NCBI GenBank assembly: GCA_039621445.1
Contig: CP154955.1
Span: forward strand, 5,322,785-5,386,784
Reading direction: 5' to 3'
Source of the DNA: Euglena gracilis
Taxonomy: Eukaryota; Euglenida; Euglenophyceae; Euglenales
DNA length: 64,000 bases
The translations under genes were made by a program, and so were the position numbers. This document shows, piece by piece, positions 10,527 through 21,705 of this stretch (the first letter of the stretch is position 1; every line of letters begins with the position of its first letter). Under the pieces are notes generated by a model. That model ran no database searches and was not told where the DNA came from. It saw nothing but the letters and a program-made list of their open reading frames with translations.

Positions 10527-11407
10527 CTGGGGCCAGGGAGAGGGATTTCCAACCCCCTCCCCCCCCTCTGGGGGGAATGCCTCCGTTGTGGAAACTTGCT
10601 GGTTTTCTTATTGCAGTCTGGCGGTCTGGACATGCATAGTCATGTGCCACCACCATTCATACACGACACACACACACACACACACATACACCACACCACA
10701 ATGCACGCACACACGCGCGCACACGCACACACATAGACACACAGAGACACAGACACGCAAGTACACCCACTTACAAACATAAACACACACACAAGGAGGG
10801 TGGAGGTTACCCCATCCCGAGAAACTGTCACCTAATGAATGACCCAGATGACAACTTTGCAGGGAGGGGGGTCCTGTAGTGGAATTTCCAACATGTTTAA
10901 TCAGCCGGCACAGGCCCAAGGTGACAACTTCTCAAGGTGAGTGACACCCTCAGGGGTGAAAACTTCTCGGGGGGGAGATGCCTTTCAAACACGAGGGCCA
11001 GCAGGGGGTCTTCGTCGGAGATGGCCAGCTGGTAGGACAGGGCTATGGTCTCGGACTGCTTGACATGTGCTGCAATCGGACGCCACATGTCGATCCACTT
11101 GTCCCTGGAATGGAACGGCAAACGGATGGAGGGCAGCGACTGAACAGACGACTTTCTGGTTTGTTTTTGTGTGCCCCTGATGAGGTGCACTCCAGGCGAA
11201 ATAGATTTGAAACCATAAACTTTAAAAATACATATCGTTGAGAAAGAGAGTGACCTGGGAAACATGAAATTGCTCAAAAAGGAATCCGGGAAGGCTGTGT
11301 GTGCCTCGATGAAAAAAAAGGAGCAGCGACAAAAGTCAGCGCGAGGATTTCGGCACCTGTCCGTCAGGGTCTTGAATCGCAGCCGGATCTCCGAACCCAT
11401 ACCGACG
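10385..11407 (-). CDS. ABM (antibiotic biosynthesis monooxygenase)-like protein, C-terminal three exons
   Basis: Three exons (11407-11357, 11104-10982, 10526-10385) join in one frame to give an ABM-type alpha+beta domain of about 100 residues ending at TGA. In order it reads EIRLRFKTLTD, DKWIDMWRPIAAHVKQSE, LSYQLAISDEDPLLALVFER, then YTSKKEYLATHRTSPAFSAF. The pattern (first strand, helix with x-H-x-K-x-x-E, [LS]-S-Y-x-L-x-x-S-D-x-D-P, [VL]-F-E-R-Y, and a helix with a His followed by P-A-F) is typical of small ferredoxin-fold monooxygenases. The N-terminus is missing: the first exon starts in phase 2, so upstream exons must exist, possibly including the membrane-anchor exon near 15.4 kb. Substrate is unknown. 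The second intron seems to use a GC donor. Confidence 0.75.
10665..10800. repeat. (CA)n microsatellite with CG interruptions
   Basis: CA/CACACG dinucleotide repeat just downstream of the ABM last exon. ORFs of repeated Thr-His or Val-Cys here are artefacts. Confidence 0.95.
10982..11104 (-). CDS. ABM-like gene, middle exon
   Basis: The acceptor CATTCCAG|GGACAAG joins in phase to the previous exon (AG+G = Arg). The exon ends ...LVFE plus AG. The next two intron bases are GC, not GT (GAAAG|GCATCT), and no GT nearby keeps the frame. Confidence 0.75.
11357..11407 (-). CDS. ABM-like gene, first recognised exon
   Basis: Acceptor CCACACAG|CGTCGG and donor GACAG|GTGCCG enclose 51 bp in phase 2 to phase 2, reading VGMGSEIRLRFKTLTD. 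This is the first beta strand of the domain. Confidence 0.75.
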
Positions 11408-11859
11408 CTGTGTGGGACAAGAGCCACAGTGAGCCAAACCGAACAGACCTTCTACAGATTGGAGAGAAGGGGTCAAAAAAAATCCGGCGGGTACCCGGGA
11501 CCCCCCCCCCAAAAGACAACTTTTTCTTTCCGTCGCTTCGCGCCAATTTTTCCTTTGGTGGTTCGGACAATTTGGTGCGATTTCGACATATTTTTGGCCA
11601 AAAAAAATGCCAAAAAAAAGGATTTTGGGCCATTTTTGGCCAAAAATGGCCGATTTTAGGCGTAAAATTTTCCGATTTTGGGGGGGGGGCTTGGCCAAAA
11701 ATTTGGCCAAGCCACCAAAAGGTGTTCTCCAACCGGGGGGGGGGTCGTTAGTCGTTGGACATAAAGGGGGGGGTCGCTGGACACTGGGAGGTTTAAGATG
11801 CAAAACGGGACAGTTGTTTGCCCTTGACTGTTCAGCTGGGGGTTGTTGTGAGGGTTTTA

Positions 11860-12060
11860 TTGCGGGGGCCCAGAAAAGAGCGGCATCCCTTTGCCGGGGC
11901 GGGGGGGGGGGGACAGCAGAGGTATGGCCAGGACCCAGACGTTGGGGGGCTGGGGGTGCCGCAGGGCGTCGGCGGTGGGGCGGCGCGGGAGGGCCGGCGT
12001 GGCTCTGCCTGGGCCTGGGGAAGGAACTGGGGGACAGGGGTGGCGGCTTCAATTGCCGGG
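11860..12060 (-). CDS. Candidate proline-rich exon (weak)
   Basis: A GC-rich patch on the minus strand has a good acceptor (TGTCCCCCAG|TTCC). One frame reads RPTADALRHPQPPNVWVLAI, others are Pro/Ala rich. It could be an upstream exon of the ABM gene, but all three frames stay open for long stretches and no unique exon can be fixed. Confidence 0.2.
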
Positions 12061-13206
12061 TTGAGGGGGATGGGCGGAAAACTACGACACACACAGTGCA
12101 GGGGTGTCCGTGCACAGGCTCCGCTTTCGGACTGTGGGCAGGGCTGCACGGAAATCGTTGCGAACTGAAGGTACGGCCGGGGGGCCAAGTCGGAATGTTA
12201 AGAATTTCGGCATGTCATGCAGCCATATTTTTTAAGGTGCCTAAAAAACCTTTAAAAAAACCTCAAAAAACTGGTCCTGGAAAGTTTTTCGAATTTTGAG
12301 CAAAAAAGGAGTCGCAAAAACAGGCCAACTGCGGGGGAAAAAATATTTCTGGCATCACTGGAACCAGGGGTTTCCTTAAAGACCCCCTGGGGGGGTCCAG
12401 ACTCCGGCTGGCAAAAAGGCAGCTGGCTGGAAACGAGCTGCTGGCTGGACCCCCGGGGGGGATAGGGGGGGGTCGCTGAGCTCTTATCCCTTTATGGGTA
12501 AGAGCGAAGCTTACCCCTGGCGAAACCCCCCCCTCGACCCCCCCTCCCCCCCCGCCCCCCCCCCACCCCCAACGGGCACCCCCTGGGTCGGGGCCACCTC
12601 GGGAACGGACGGATTATCACCATGATCCCGGCCCCGTTCCCGGAATTTTTTTTTTCAGTCGCGAGCGACTGGATTCCTAGTTTCCGAATCACCTGGGTTT
12701 GACCCCCAACTCCCCGCCAGGCCCGAGTTATTCACGCGCGAAGGGGTCCAAACTCGGTAGGATTTACCCGCCCCCCCTGGATGAGCCCCCCCCCTTTGGA
12801 CGGCCAAAAAATGTCAATTTTCAAAATATCTCCAAAATGAAGCCAAATCAAAGGAAATGTCCGGAGACCTAATTTGAAGCCCTTGGAACGCCCCATCTAC
12901 CGGTATTTTGATTTCCCCGCAACTCCCCGCCTAGCCCGAGATACGGCCGTTTTCGGCGCAGATGGCCGTTTTGTACACTTTTCCCTCTGTTCGACTTAGC
13001 CGTTTTCGGGGGGTGGGGGGTCAAAAAATCGATGTTTTCAAAATTTCTCGAAAATGATGCAAAGTCAAAGGAAATGTCCGGAGACGTAAATTGAAGCCCT
13101 TGGAACGCTCTAGCTACTGGGATTTTGGTTTCCCCGCAACTCCCCGCCCAGCCCGAGATACGGGCGTTTTTTGGCCAATTTGGGCCATTTCAGGCCATTT
13201 TGTACA

Positions 13207-13805
13207 CTTTTCCCTCTGTTCGAAAAAGGTCGAAAAAAATCGAAAAATTTTTTTTTGCCCGAAACCATGTTTTTTGGCCTCCCGGACCCGGAAAAACTGT
13301 TTTCGAGCCGAAAACGAGCGTTTTTCGACCCGCCGGCGCCCCGTTTTGGGCCGCCGACCCATTGACTTTGGGTCAAAACTGGGTCAAAAAAGTCGAAAAA
13401 AATCGAAAAAAATTTTTTTGCCCGAAAGGATGTTTTTTGGCCTCCTGGACCCAGAAAAACTGTTTTCGAGCTGAAAACGAGCGTTTTTCGACCCGCCGGC
13501 GCCCCGTTTTGGGCCGCCGACCCATTGACTTTGGGTCAAAACCGGGTCAAAAAAGTCGAAAAAAATCGAAAAAATTTTTTTTGCCCGAAAGGATGTTTTT
13601 TGGCCTCCTGGACCCAGAAAAACTGTTTTCGAGCTGAAAACGAGCGTTTTTCGACCCGCCGGCGCCCCGTTTTGGGCCGCCGACCCATTGTGGGTCAAAA
13701 ACGGGTCAAAAAAGTCGAAAAAAATCGAAAAAAAAAATTTTGCCCGAAACCATGTTTTTTGGTTTCTTGGACCTGGAAAAAGTGTTTTCGAGCCGAAAAT
13801 TTTTC
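13207..13805. repeat. 163-bp tandem repeat, about 3.7 copies
   Basis: The phrase TTTTTCGACCCGCCGGCG starts at 13321, 13484 and 13647, giving an exact 163-bp period; flanking partial copies extend the array. Because 163 is not a multiple of 3, open frames through it shift with each copy and are not coding. Confidence 0.9.
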
Positions 13806-13811
13806 GACCCC

Positions 13812-14475
13812 CCAGCCCATCATGGCCCTCATGGCCAATGATGGCCATGATGACCAATGATGGGCATCATGACCCCGGATGGCCATGATGACCAATGATG
13901 GCCATCAGGACCCATGAGGGCCATAATGACCAATGATGGCCATCATGACCCATGAGGGCCATCATGACCAATGATGGCCATCATGACCAATGATGGCCAT
14001 CATGACCAATGATGGCCATCATGACCCATGATGGCCATCATGACCAATGATGGCCATCATGACCAATGATGGCCATCATGACCAATGATGGCCATCATGA
14101 CCAATGATGGCCATGATGACCAATGATGGCCATCATGCCCAATGATGGCATGATGACCAATGATGGCCATCATGCCCAATGATGGCCATCATGACCAATG
14201 ATGGCCATCATGACCAATGATGGCCATGATGACCAATGATGGCCATCATGCCCAATGATGGCCATCATGACCAATGATGGCCGTGAAGACGAATGATGGC
14301 CATGATTCACCATCATGACCCTTGATCGCCATCATGACCAATGATTGCCAATGACGAATGATGACCCATGATGGCCATCATGACCAATGATGGCCATCAT
14401 AACCAATGATGGCCATCATGACCCCGGATGGCCATGATGACCAATGATGGCCATCATGACCAATGATGGCCATCT
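13812..14475. repeat. 19-bp minisatellite, roughly 35 copies
   Basis: The unit is ATGGCCATCATGACCAATG with scattered variants (ACCCATG, GATGGCCATGATG). It contains the self-complementary core ATGGCCAT. Confidence 0.95.
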
Positions 14476-14566
14476 GACCCCGGGCCGGGCCGCCGGGCCG
14501 CCGGGCCGCCGGCCGGGCCGGGCCGGGCCGCCGGGCCGGGCCGCCGGGCCGCCGGCCGGGATGGTC
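14476..14566. repeat. GGGCCGCC-rich short tandem repeat
   Basis: Imperfect repeats of GGGCCGCC and GGGCCG directly abut the 19-bp minisatellite. Confidence 0.85.
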
Positions 14567-15421
14567 AATGAAGGGGTGGGTGTGCGCTTATCAAGAGCTC
14601 AGCACTATTCAAAACCTGGTCTGGGGTTGGAGGGGGCTGGGCTGGGCTGGGTCGGTGAAAAACAAAAATTTCTAAAGCATTTTCGCCTTCTCGGTATTTT
14701 GATGGATGGAGCTAGATCAAGGCTGTGAGGGCTGTGGTGGAGGAAACTGTGATGAGGAGAAAAACTGTAGGGATAGGAGAGCTGGGCAGCCCAGTTGGCT
14801 GGCCAGCCTGCGGCTGGCTGGCCCGGCCTCCGGCCGGGCTGGACCCGACTTTATTTCACTCGACCCCCCCCCCCGGGGGGGGCTCCCAGCCCGAATTTGG
14901 GCTGCTGGCTGGGTTTGAGCTACTGGCTGGCTGGACCTCCCCCCCAGGGGGTAGGGTACCCTCCGGCTTATGAAAACCCCTGACTGGAACATTGTCCATC
15001 CACTTAAACCCAAGAAAATGAGTTTGAATTTCAACCTTGCGACGTTGGTTCGATGCCTAGATGGCTCTTTGACCGCCTATGAAAATAGAAGCCTTAAAAA
15101 ATCTTGAAATTTTCAAATGCCATAAAAAACCTTTAAAAAAAATCTTCAAAAAAGCCTTTAAAAAAACTTAATTTTTTGGGGGGGAATTTGTGTCTTTGAA
15201 AAAACGTGACGTCATTCCTTTTAATAGGCCAAAACACCTAAAACGGAACGCAAGTTCAAGAGGAAATGTAAAGAGAAGGCAAAGAGGGTAAAGAAAACAG
15301 CAAAGGGGGAAAAAGAAAAAAGCAACAAGACAAAGAAAGAAAAAGAAAGAAAAACTTAAAAAAAATGTGAAATCCCAAAATAACAAAGGGACCGCTACCG
15401 AGGGGCGGTATCCCCCCACAC

Positions 15422-15521
15422 GCTCTGCTGCTGGCAGAGCCCCGGGTAAGAGCCAGAGCGAGAGGGCGAGGAACACAATGAGGACGATGCCGATGGGGAC
15501 AGTCCGGTCCCGGTCAGCCAT
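15422..15521 (-). CDS. Candidate first exon with a membrane anchor
   Basis: ATG at 15521 stands in a good context (GCACGCAATGG). The exon reads MADRDRTVPIGIVLIVFLAL and continues SLWLLPGALPAAE, which is a signal-anchor or signal peptide: a charged N-terminus, then about 20 hydrophobic residues, then an AxA-like site. A GT donor follows (GAGC|GTGTGG), leaving phase 1. It could start the ABM-like gene 4 kb downstream on the same strand, or a separate gene. The linking exons were not found. Confidence 0.45.
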
Positions 15522-15559
15522 TGCGTGCCGACCGGCTCACATCCCCGCACCAAGGGGAC

Positions 15560-18190
15560 GAGGGCGGGCTGGAGGGCGATGGAAAGGTGGTCAGAGCCAA
15601 TGGAACCCCCCCCCAGGCCGGAGCTCCAAAGATGAGCAGGACCCAGAGACAGGCTGTGCGGGAACAGGGGGGGCAGCAGGGACTTTGGAAAACCCCGATG
15701 CAAAAATATGCGCAAATCAAACAAATAAATAAACACAAAAAAAACAATGTTCAATTTGATGCACTTTGAAGTTCGAGCAAAACAAATTAAAAAAAAACAT
15801 CATTCTGTTTGTGCTTTCCCTTTCTCTGGGAACAATGCTCATTCCAAAATGTGCAATTTGTTGGTAAAACAATCAGAAGTGACAAAAAAACGACGAAAAG
15901 GGCTGGCCTTCAGACAATCCCAAATCTAAAATTTTCTGGTCAAAATCATTTCAAAGCAGCAATTGAAAATTGAAGGGAAAAGACAAAAAATACATCATCA
16001 TCAAAGGGTGGCAAAACTTTGGGTCAAAAAAACATGGTTGTGCCCCCCTGACAGAAAGGCCTGGGGCTTGCGACACCCCCACCCAAGAGGTGGGGCGTCG
16101 AACCCCCCCATCAGAATGGAGGAGGCCGCCCGACCCCAGCCCCTCACAGGGGTGGTGGTGGAGCTGGACAACATGGGAGAGGTCCTCGACAAGGGGACTT
16201 CCCCCCGGCATCGAAACCACTGTGGGGCACCGCCCAACGCGCACATCAACAACCTTCACTGGTGGGTTGGTTTCCTTTTATTGCCCGGTGCACTTCTGGT
16301 GCCTCTGCTTTGAGGTTGGCGACCACCGAACCCTTCCACGGGCTCTGTTCTCCGCACTCGCCAAAACTTTGGCCGTCTCTTGCGGTGACCTCAGGATTAC
16401 TTCTTGGGGGACTCCGTCTCCTCCACTCGGGGGTATAATCCACACATTGCGCCTCAGGGCAGGGTCGAGAGAAGGGCGTGGCGGTCTGCAGGCCCCCACA
16501 CCATATTGTGCGCGGCCGGGCGAGACGCAATAAACCGGGAGTTGGGGGATAATCCGTTGGGTCAGCGATTACGCTCGACTGCCAGGCGGGCAACAGCGGG
16601 GCCAGAAAGGGGGGGCAACTCACACCACCATTCTGGCACCCTCAAAAAAACAAAAAAAACACACAAAAGACTCAGTCTATCACCGGGGGGTTCACCCCCC
16701 AAGGGCTGTCAGGGCAAGGTCCCCATCTTAAAATGTTCAACCAAGAAGCATTTTGACCCCATGAGTTGGAGCTCCCTCCGTACAGTTGGCTCCGGGAAGT
16801 TGGGCGGGGGTACTTTGGCACCCAAGTCTGCAAGTCTGGAGGAGAGGAGAAGGTTTCGTGATGTGGGGCTACAAATTGGAAATCCTCAAACCCAAAAAAG
16901 CAAAAAATCGCCATTTAAACCTCCCCCAAATCTAATCCTGCAAAACGGGCAACTTGAAAGAAAATATTGTCCACTCGATTTATAAACCCACCCCCTAAAA
17001 CTCCCACTGGGTCTTGAAACCTTGAGGAAATATGAAACTGGCGACTTTTGACAGTTTGGGGTTTGACAGTTTGACACTTGATAATTTGGGGAGTGGCAAG
17101 GTTTGGGGGGGGGTTAACTTCGGGTCCACCCAGTGCCACCATTCAGCAGTTCGAAGGGTCAATGCCCAGGGGGGGGAGGGGTCAGGTTTTCTGGGTTCTT
17201 CATTTAAACTTTATTCCTGCTCATTCCCAAGCGCATTTCGATGTCCAAGACAGGCATGTTTTTCAGGGGAAAGAAAAGTTCCGGCGCTTCGCCGGGTCGC
17301 GTTCTGGGGGAATTCACCCAACGCCGCCACGCTGAAACGTCGGCCAGAGGGGAGGGGAAAAGGAGATCTGGGGGCCAAACCCCCAGTCTGCCACCGGCGC
17401 CTCCTGTGCCATTGGTTGCCCTCTGAAGGCATGCATCAATTTTCAACATCGATTCAAAGTTGAATTTGAATTTGATTCAATAATTAATTCAATTTCCACT
17501 TTTTTCATTTCAATTCAACTTATATTTATTATATCAACGTCCATTTTACTTTTAATGATGAATTTTTTGGCCTTCTTGAAATTTTGATTTCAATTCGAAC
17601 ACGTCTGTTCATGGGTGTCTGCCTTGGTCAAATTTGGGCCGACCCCGCCCAGAGGGGATGTCCCCCGCTGGCCCCCGCTGCGGGTGAGGGACACGGCCTG
17701 GGGACGGCAAGGGAAGGGCGTCGATCTGGGGCACGGCGAGGGGGGGAGGGCCGTCACAGGGGGTCAGGGCCGGGGGCTGCCCGCGCTGCCACAGGATTGA
17801 CGGCGGGGGGGGGGGGGGGGGCAGGTTTGACACAAACCCCCGGGCCGGGGGAGTGTGCGGACCAGGCTTCCTTGTACTAAGGGGGGACACAACATGGATC
17901 CTCGAAAACCGCGACGCCAAAAAAAAGCACAAACACGAAACACAAATAAACGCAAAACAAAAACAAAAACGTGAAAGCACAAGTTTTGCCAAAATCAACA
18001 ACACCAAAAAAACGCAAAAAAACCCCACAAAAACGTGGTTGTGTTCCCCCCTGCTTTTTACGCCGCCCCTTCCTTGACAGGCCAAAGCAGGGGAAAGTAT
18101 GGTTGCACGGGGAGGGGTGTCAAAGACGTGCCAGGAGGATCGACGCGCCTGCTTCCTGAACCCAACAAAAAGGCCCAAAGCAGACCGCCA
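15560..18190. other. Interval with ambiguous GC-rich patches, no gene called
   Basis: GC-rich patches at 16090-16240, 16290-16500, 17240-17430 and 17640-17800 have possible splice sites and several open frames on both strands (for example VPQEVILRSPQETAKVLASA on minus at about 16.4 kb). No frame is clearly better than the others and no family is recognised. The region at 17455-17600 is AT-rich with repeated TTGAATTTGAATTTG-like phrases. Confidence 0.4.
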
Positions 18191-18194
18191 TTTA

Positions 18195-18345
18195 GTGCGT
18201 ATCACAACGTATTTGTGATACATTAATTTTTTTTTGGTGATACATATGTGATACATTAAATTTTTTTGGTGATACATATGTGATACATTAAAAATTTTTT
18301 GGTGATACATATGTGAAACACAAATTCTCCTTGGTGAAACATATA
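18195..18345. repeat. ~31-bp tandem repeat (GTGATACATATG unit), locus 1
   Basis: About four copies of GGTGATACATATGTGATACA followed by a T-rich spacer. The same array occurs at 20175-20315. Confidence 0.85.
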
Positions 18346-18399
18346 ATAAAAGTTGAGAAGCACAAATTTGTAAGATGAAAAATTTACAGACGAACATAA

Positions 18400-19260
18400 G
18401 ATGGCGCGCACCAGGGCTTGAGGAACTCAGGTTCCCATGGCTGCTTCTTCATGGCCACAACGGGAGGGCTGTAGCTCGAAACAAAAAATCAACTCAACGC
18501 AAGCAACGTGGGGGCGCAGAACCCAACCCGTCGGTCGAGTTCCCGGCGGACCCAGCCACCCCACAACTCGGTCTTTACCCGGTCCGTAAGGGGGAAGGAA
18601 TAAGAGATTGGGGTCCACCCATGCCCCGCGAGTTCAACATGGTTGCACATGGTTAACCCGCCCGCCAAAGAGACCCGTACACGGGTGTGGGAAATAGAGC
18701 CTGCATCCCCTCGCGAAAACGCGTGGTATCTACTACCCACTCCCCGTCACCAGGGAGGGGTCCGCGGATGGTAAACGCCACGGGATCGACCTCGTCGGCC
18801 CCGCCCATGCTGGGATGGCGCAATGTGAGCTCATTGGGTCTCCTGGGCGCGCTTATCTTCTGCGAATGTCCACAAAGTGGGGGAGACGGAGACAGGCGCC
18901 AGGGCTTGAGGAACTCAGGTTCCCTCTCCAAAAGCGCCCCTGGACGCATAACACAAATCATATCCTCCATTCAACTGCTCAAACCTAACATGCACGAAGC
19001 TTTCGGTAGGGGGGCGCTTCCATGCTTCAATCCACAAAACGGTGAAAAAACAACATCTTTTCTTGCGGTATCAAAGCGGACGGAGCTGATAAGAGATGGC
19101 TCAACTGTTTGTGGTCGACAATACATAGCAGCTTTGGCCATCCATCCTTGTGCAGCAGATGATACGGGGGGTCCCTCTCATCGGGGTTACGGGATATAAA
19201 GAAGTCATTCTGTTATGCAAGACCAAAACCCTGACCCTCATCGGCCTGCGGTTATGGTGA
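18400..19260 (-). other. Unclassified open region, possibly an old transposon
   Basis: A stretch without poly-G or poly-C runs, with overlapping minus-strand open frames (18653-18970 and 18489-18740), for example GPLPGDGEWVVDTTRFREGM and LTMCNHVELAGHGWTPISYS. The phrase CAGGGCTTGAGGAACTCAGG occurs twice, at 18411 and 18900, like short direct repeats about 490 bp apart. The texture differs from its neighbours and suggests an inserted sequence. I cannot name a family. Confidence 0.3.
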
Positions 19261-19608
19261 CGTCATAATCTCCCCTTATTGATCCAAAAATTTGATTCGT
19301 GGGCGAGTAGCTCGGAGGCAACCTTGACTGAAAATATACCCACATCGATGTTCAACAATTATATTCCACTCTCATAGATCTGAACGGATATTAAAGAGAT
19401 CTGATGTTACACTTTTGTTCGCATTGCAAGATAATTCCTTTTCTAACTCATCCCCATCACTTCCGGATCACTTTTGGATTCTGACGAAATTGATGGCAAA
19501 TAGCACACCACATGCCACGGGATGCTTCAAAAAACAACCAATCTCGACCATTCTTCCATTCCATGCGGAACTGGTGGTGATTTCCTTTTTGGGCGGGCAG
19601 TGTCACTT

Positions 19609-19708
19609 TCAATTTCTTTTCTGGGGGGCGGCAGATTCTGATGAAGAACCCTCTCCAGCAGGCGAATCAGGGATGCCCTCGTCCTCCACGTTGCGCAGCT
19701 CCGCGTAG
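19609..19708 (-). CDS. Candidate terminal exon, acidic Ser-rich tail
   Basis: After an acceptor (GGAGGACAG|CTACGC) the frame reads YAELRNVEDEGIPDSPAGEG and then SSSESAAPQKRN before TGA. The composition and clean stop suggest the C-terminal tail of a protein. It lies next to a repeat copy (19730-20020) whose end stops just upstream of the exon. The parent gene is not identified; it could be downstream of the carboxylase. Confidence 0.4.
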
Positions 19709-19724
19709 CTGTCCTCCAAACATT

Positions 19725-20025
19725 TCGTGGCGACCCGGGGGGGGGGGAGGGGGTCAATTTCCACTCTGAAAAAACCAGCCAGTCACGTTACCCCCCGGGG
19801 GGATCGGCCACTCTTGATGCTTATGTTGGCAAGGCAATATTGCCAAAAAGTCTCAAAATAATACAAAAAAATTCCTTTGGCGCCAGGCCAGCCACTTTTT
19901 CATTTTCGGGCCTACCTCACCCCCCGGGGGAGGGGAGTCTTGGCCAGAAAACCAGTCAGTCACTCTGAAAAAACCAGTCAGTCACCCCCCCCGGGGGTGG
20001 GGTGGGACAGGTGTTAAGCAATGGT
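19725..20025. mobile_element. Short interspersed repeat, family with GCAATGG ends, copy 1
   Basis: About 300 bp closely matching 41862-42168. Shared phrases include TTTCCACTCTGAAAAAACC, GATCGGCCACTCTT, GCCAAAAAGTCTCAAAA, CACTTTTTCATTTTCGGGCC and GGACAGGTGTTAAGCAATGG. The better copy has roughly inverted ends (ATCATTGCTT / AAGCAATGGTAT). It is a MITE-like element without coding capacity. Confidence 0.7.
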
Positions 20026-20174
20026 ATGCCTCCAAAGCATTATTACAAAAAAATGTTCCATTTGTCTGCAGAGAGGCAAGGAAACAAGGATGAAAAGCGG
20101 AAAAGAAAGGGGAAAAAACATTTTGATGTAAAACATTTTGATGTAAAAGTAAAAAAAAAATATCTAAAAAAATT

Positions 20175-20315
20175 GGTGATACGTGTGTGATACATTAAAA
20201 TTTGCTTGGTGATACATATGTGATACATTAAAGAATTTTTGGTGATACATATGTGATACATTATTTTTTTCAGCTGTGATGCATGTGATACGTAAAATTT
20301 TTTTTGGTGATACAT
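20175..20315. repeat. ~31-bp tandem repeat (GTGATACATATG unit), locus 2
   Basis: About four copies of the unit also present at 18195-18345. Confidence 0.85.
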
Positions 20316-20788
20316 ACTAGATGGAGGTCTGGCCCAAAGCCAGCCGATTTGGGCTCTTTCAACCCGGATTTTAAAGCTGAACCCTGAAAAGTCCTCAAAA
20401 GCACCTTTTTTCGTAATTTCTGCCAAAAACTTGCGCTGTGCTCCAGAAACCCCTCCCTTGGGCTGAAGAAACCCTCTGCGGCGACGGCCAATCGATGGCA
20501 CAAGGAAGCACAGTGACCGATTTTCGGCGATACAAAAGCCAAAAATGGTCTGGCGTCGTGGTCGTGGGTCGGAGGCATTTGTGCAAACATTGCTTATGTC
20601 GGCCCCCAAACGCCTGACACCAAACCTGGAAGGACTTCAGTTGCAGAGGGCAGCGGTCAGCGGCAACATTGAGGTTGAGCGAGAGGGGTCCAAGGTTTCC
20701 GGTGAGGGAATGAAAATGGCAAAAAAAAAAAAGGCAAAAGATTGCAATCTCAAAACATATCAAACGATGGGGTAAAAAAAAATCTCAC

Positions 20789-21078
20789 CATTTGGTTGCT
20801 TCGACCGCTGCATTTGGGAAGGACCAGCTTTTTCCCTGCACACATCCGTTTGGTTCCGTCAACCAATTCCGCACGATGTGGCTGGAGCTTTGCCCACAGG
20901 TCACCAAATTCCTCTTGGTCGTCACCTGCCTGTAGGCTCCACTGCTCCAGTGCTTCCATTCTCAGATTCAACTGGATATCCATCCTTTGGAATGCCTGCT
21001 TGGCGAGAACTTCGCTGTCAGCTTGGAAAACTTGTCTCTCGAAAGCATATCACAGAACTCGTTTTTGGTTCTGGGAGG
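20789..21078 (-). pseudogene. Candidate exon with an internal frameshift, unknown protein
   Basis: After an acceptor (ACCTCCCAG|AACC) one frame reads KNEFCDMLSRDKFSKLTAKF; a different frame then reads QAFQRMDIQLNLRMEALEQW and continues to AELVDGTKRMCAGKKLVLPK, ending at a strong donor (CAAATG|GTGAGA). Both parts look coding, with a switch near 21015 (TCGCCAAGCAGG). Either one base is missing or a very small intron is present. The content is helical, possibly coiled coil. No family is recognised. Confidence 0.4.
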
Positions 21079-21107
21079 TGATGAATGTGCAGTCTGAATT
21101 AACGAAT

Positions 21108-21305
21108 ACCATGCCCCCCCCCCCTCGAGCTATTCTCGTCCCTGGGACTCAGCCCAATGGGAACAGTACGGGGGAGCAGCTCGGGGGGGGGGGGGCTTAA
21201 ATCCCTCCCGAGCTGTTCCCGTGCTTGATGGTGAGCTATTCCCGTCCCCCCCCCAATGGGAATAGCTCGGGTGGGGGGGACAGCTCGGGGGGGGGGGGGG
21301 CACAG
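21108..21305. repeat. Poly-C/poly-G segment with GAGCTATTCCCGTCC inverted repeats
   Basis: The phrase GAGCTATTCCCGTCC and its complement GGGAATAGCTCGGG or GGGAACAGTACGGGGGAGC alternate four to six times. They form potential hairpins separated by homopolymer runs. No gene. Confidence 0.6.
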
Positions 21306-21705
21306 GTGCTCAAAATTTTCTACACGTAGCTTTGGTGGTGTTTTCATGAGTGTTTGACAGGAATGAATCGGAACAGTCCAAACCATTGTGAACCGAGTTT
21401 GGTTGTTGTCCACTTAGAAAATCACTTTATGCAAATGAACGTGGTCGTTGACCATGTGGACTACAGGTTTGCGTCCTTTGTTTGCCCTTCGACGCTGAGA
21501 TTCTCTTAGCTTCTTGGGTCTTTCTTTTGCTTGACCTTGCAAAGGCATTTGCTGTTTTCACAAGTTCAGACTCATCAGCCGGCCATACGTCAAATTGGGA
21601 AGCAGAACCTCACTGCCCGGTAAACTTCTGGTCGCGAAGTCCAAATACCGCCTTGCAGGGTTGCCGGGGTCAGAAATTCATGGGAGGCTGCGCCCAGCTT
21701 CTGGG

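Larger units (their letters stand above)
12365..14982. mobile_element. hAT-like non-autonomous transposon carrying satellite arrays
   Basis: The left end is CAGGGGTTTCCTTAAAG and the right end, read inward, is CAGGGGTTTTCATAAG. Exact 8-bp direct copies of ACTGGAAC flank it (12357-12364 and 14983-14990), as expected for a hAT target duplication. The outer parts match a shorter relative at 25092-25571: both contain TCCGGCTGGCAAAAAGG and the segment with GGAGGGGGCTGGGCTGGG. The extra 2.1 kb inside holds a 163-bp tandem repeat, a 19-bp minisatellite and a GGCCGCC array. There is no transposase. Confidence 0.85.

Noticed and set aside
11297-11427. Continuous 176-codon minus ORF 10897-11427 as one unspliced gene
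   Set aside because: Its middle part has no coding character, while splice sites cut it into exons that fit the ABM family.
13812-14475. Regular 19-bp repeats that could be mistaken for a CRISPR array
   Set aside because: Units are directly adjacent without unique spacers, no cas genes exist, and the DNA is eukaryotic. It is a minisatellite.
16113-16230. Plus-strand stretch resembling strictosidine-synthase-like sequence (GVVVELDNMGEVLD)
   Set aside because: Both other minus frames over the same bases are equally open, the match is short, and it would be opposite to the neighbouring genes.
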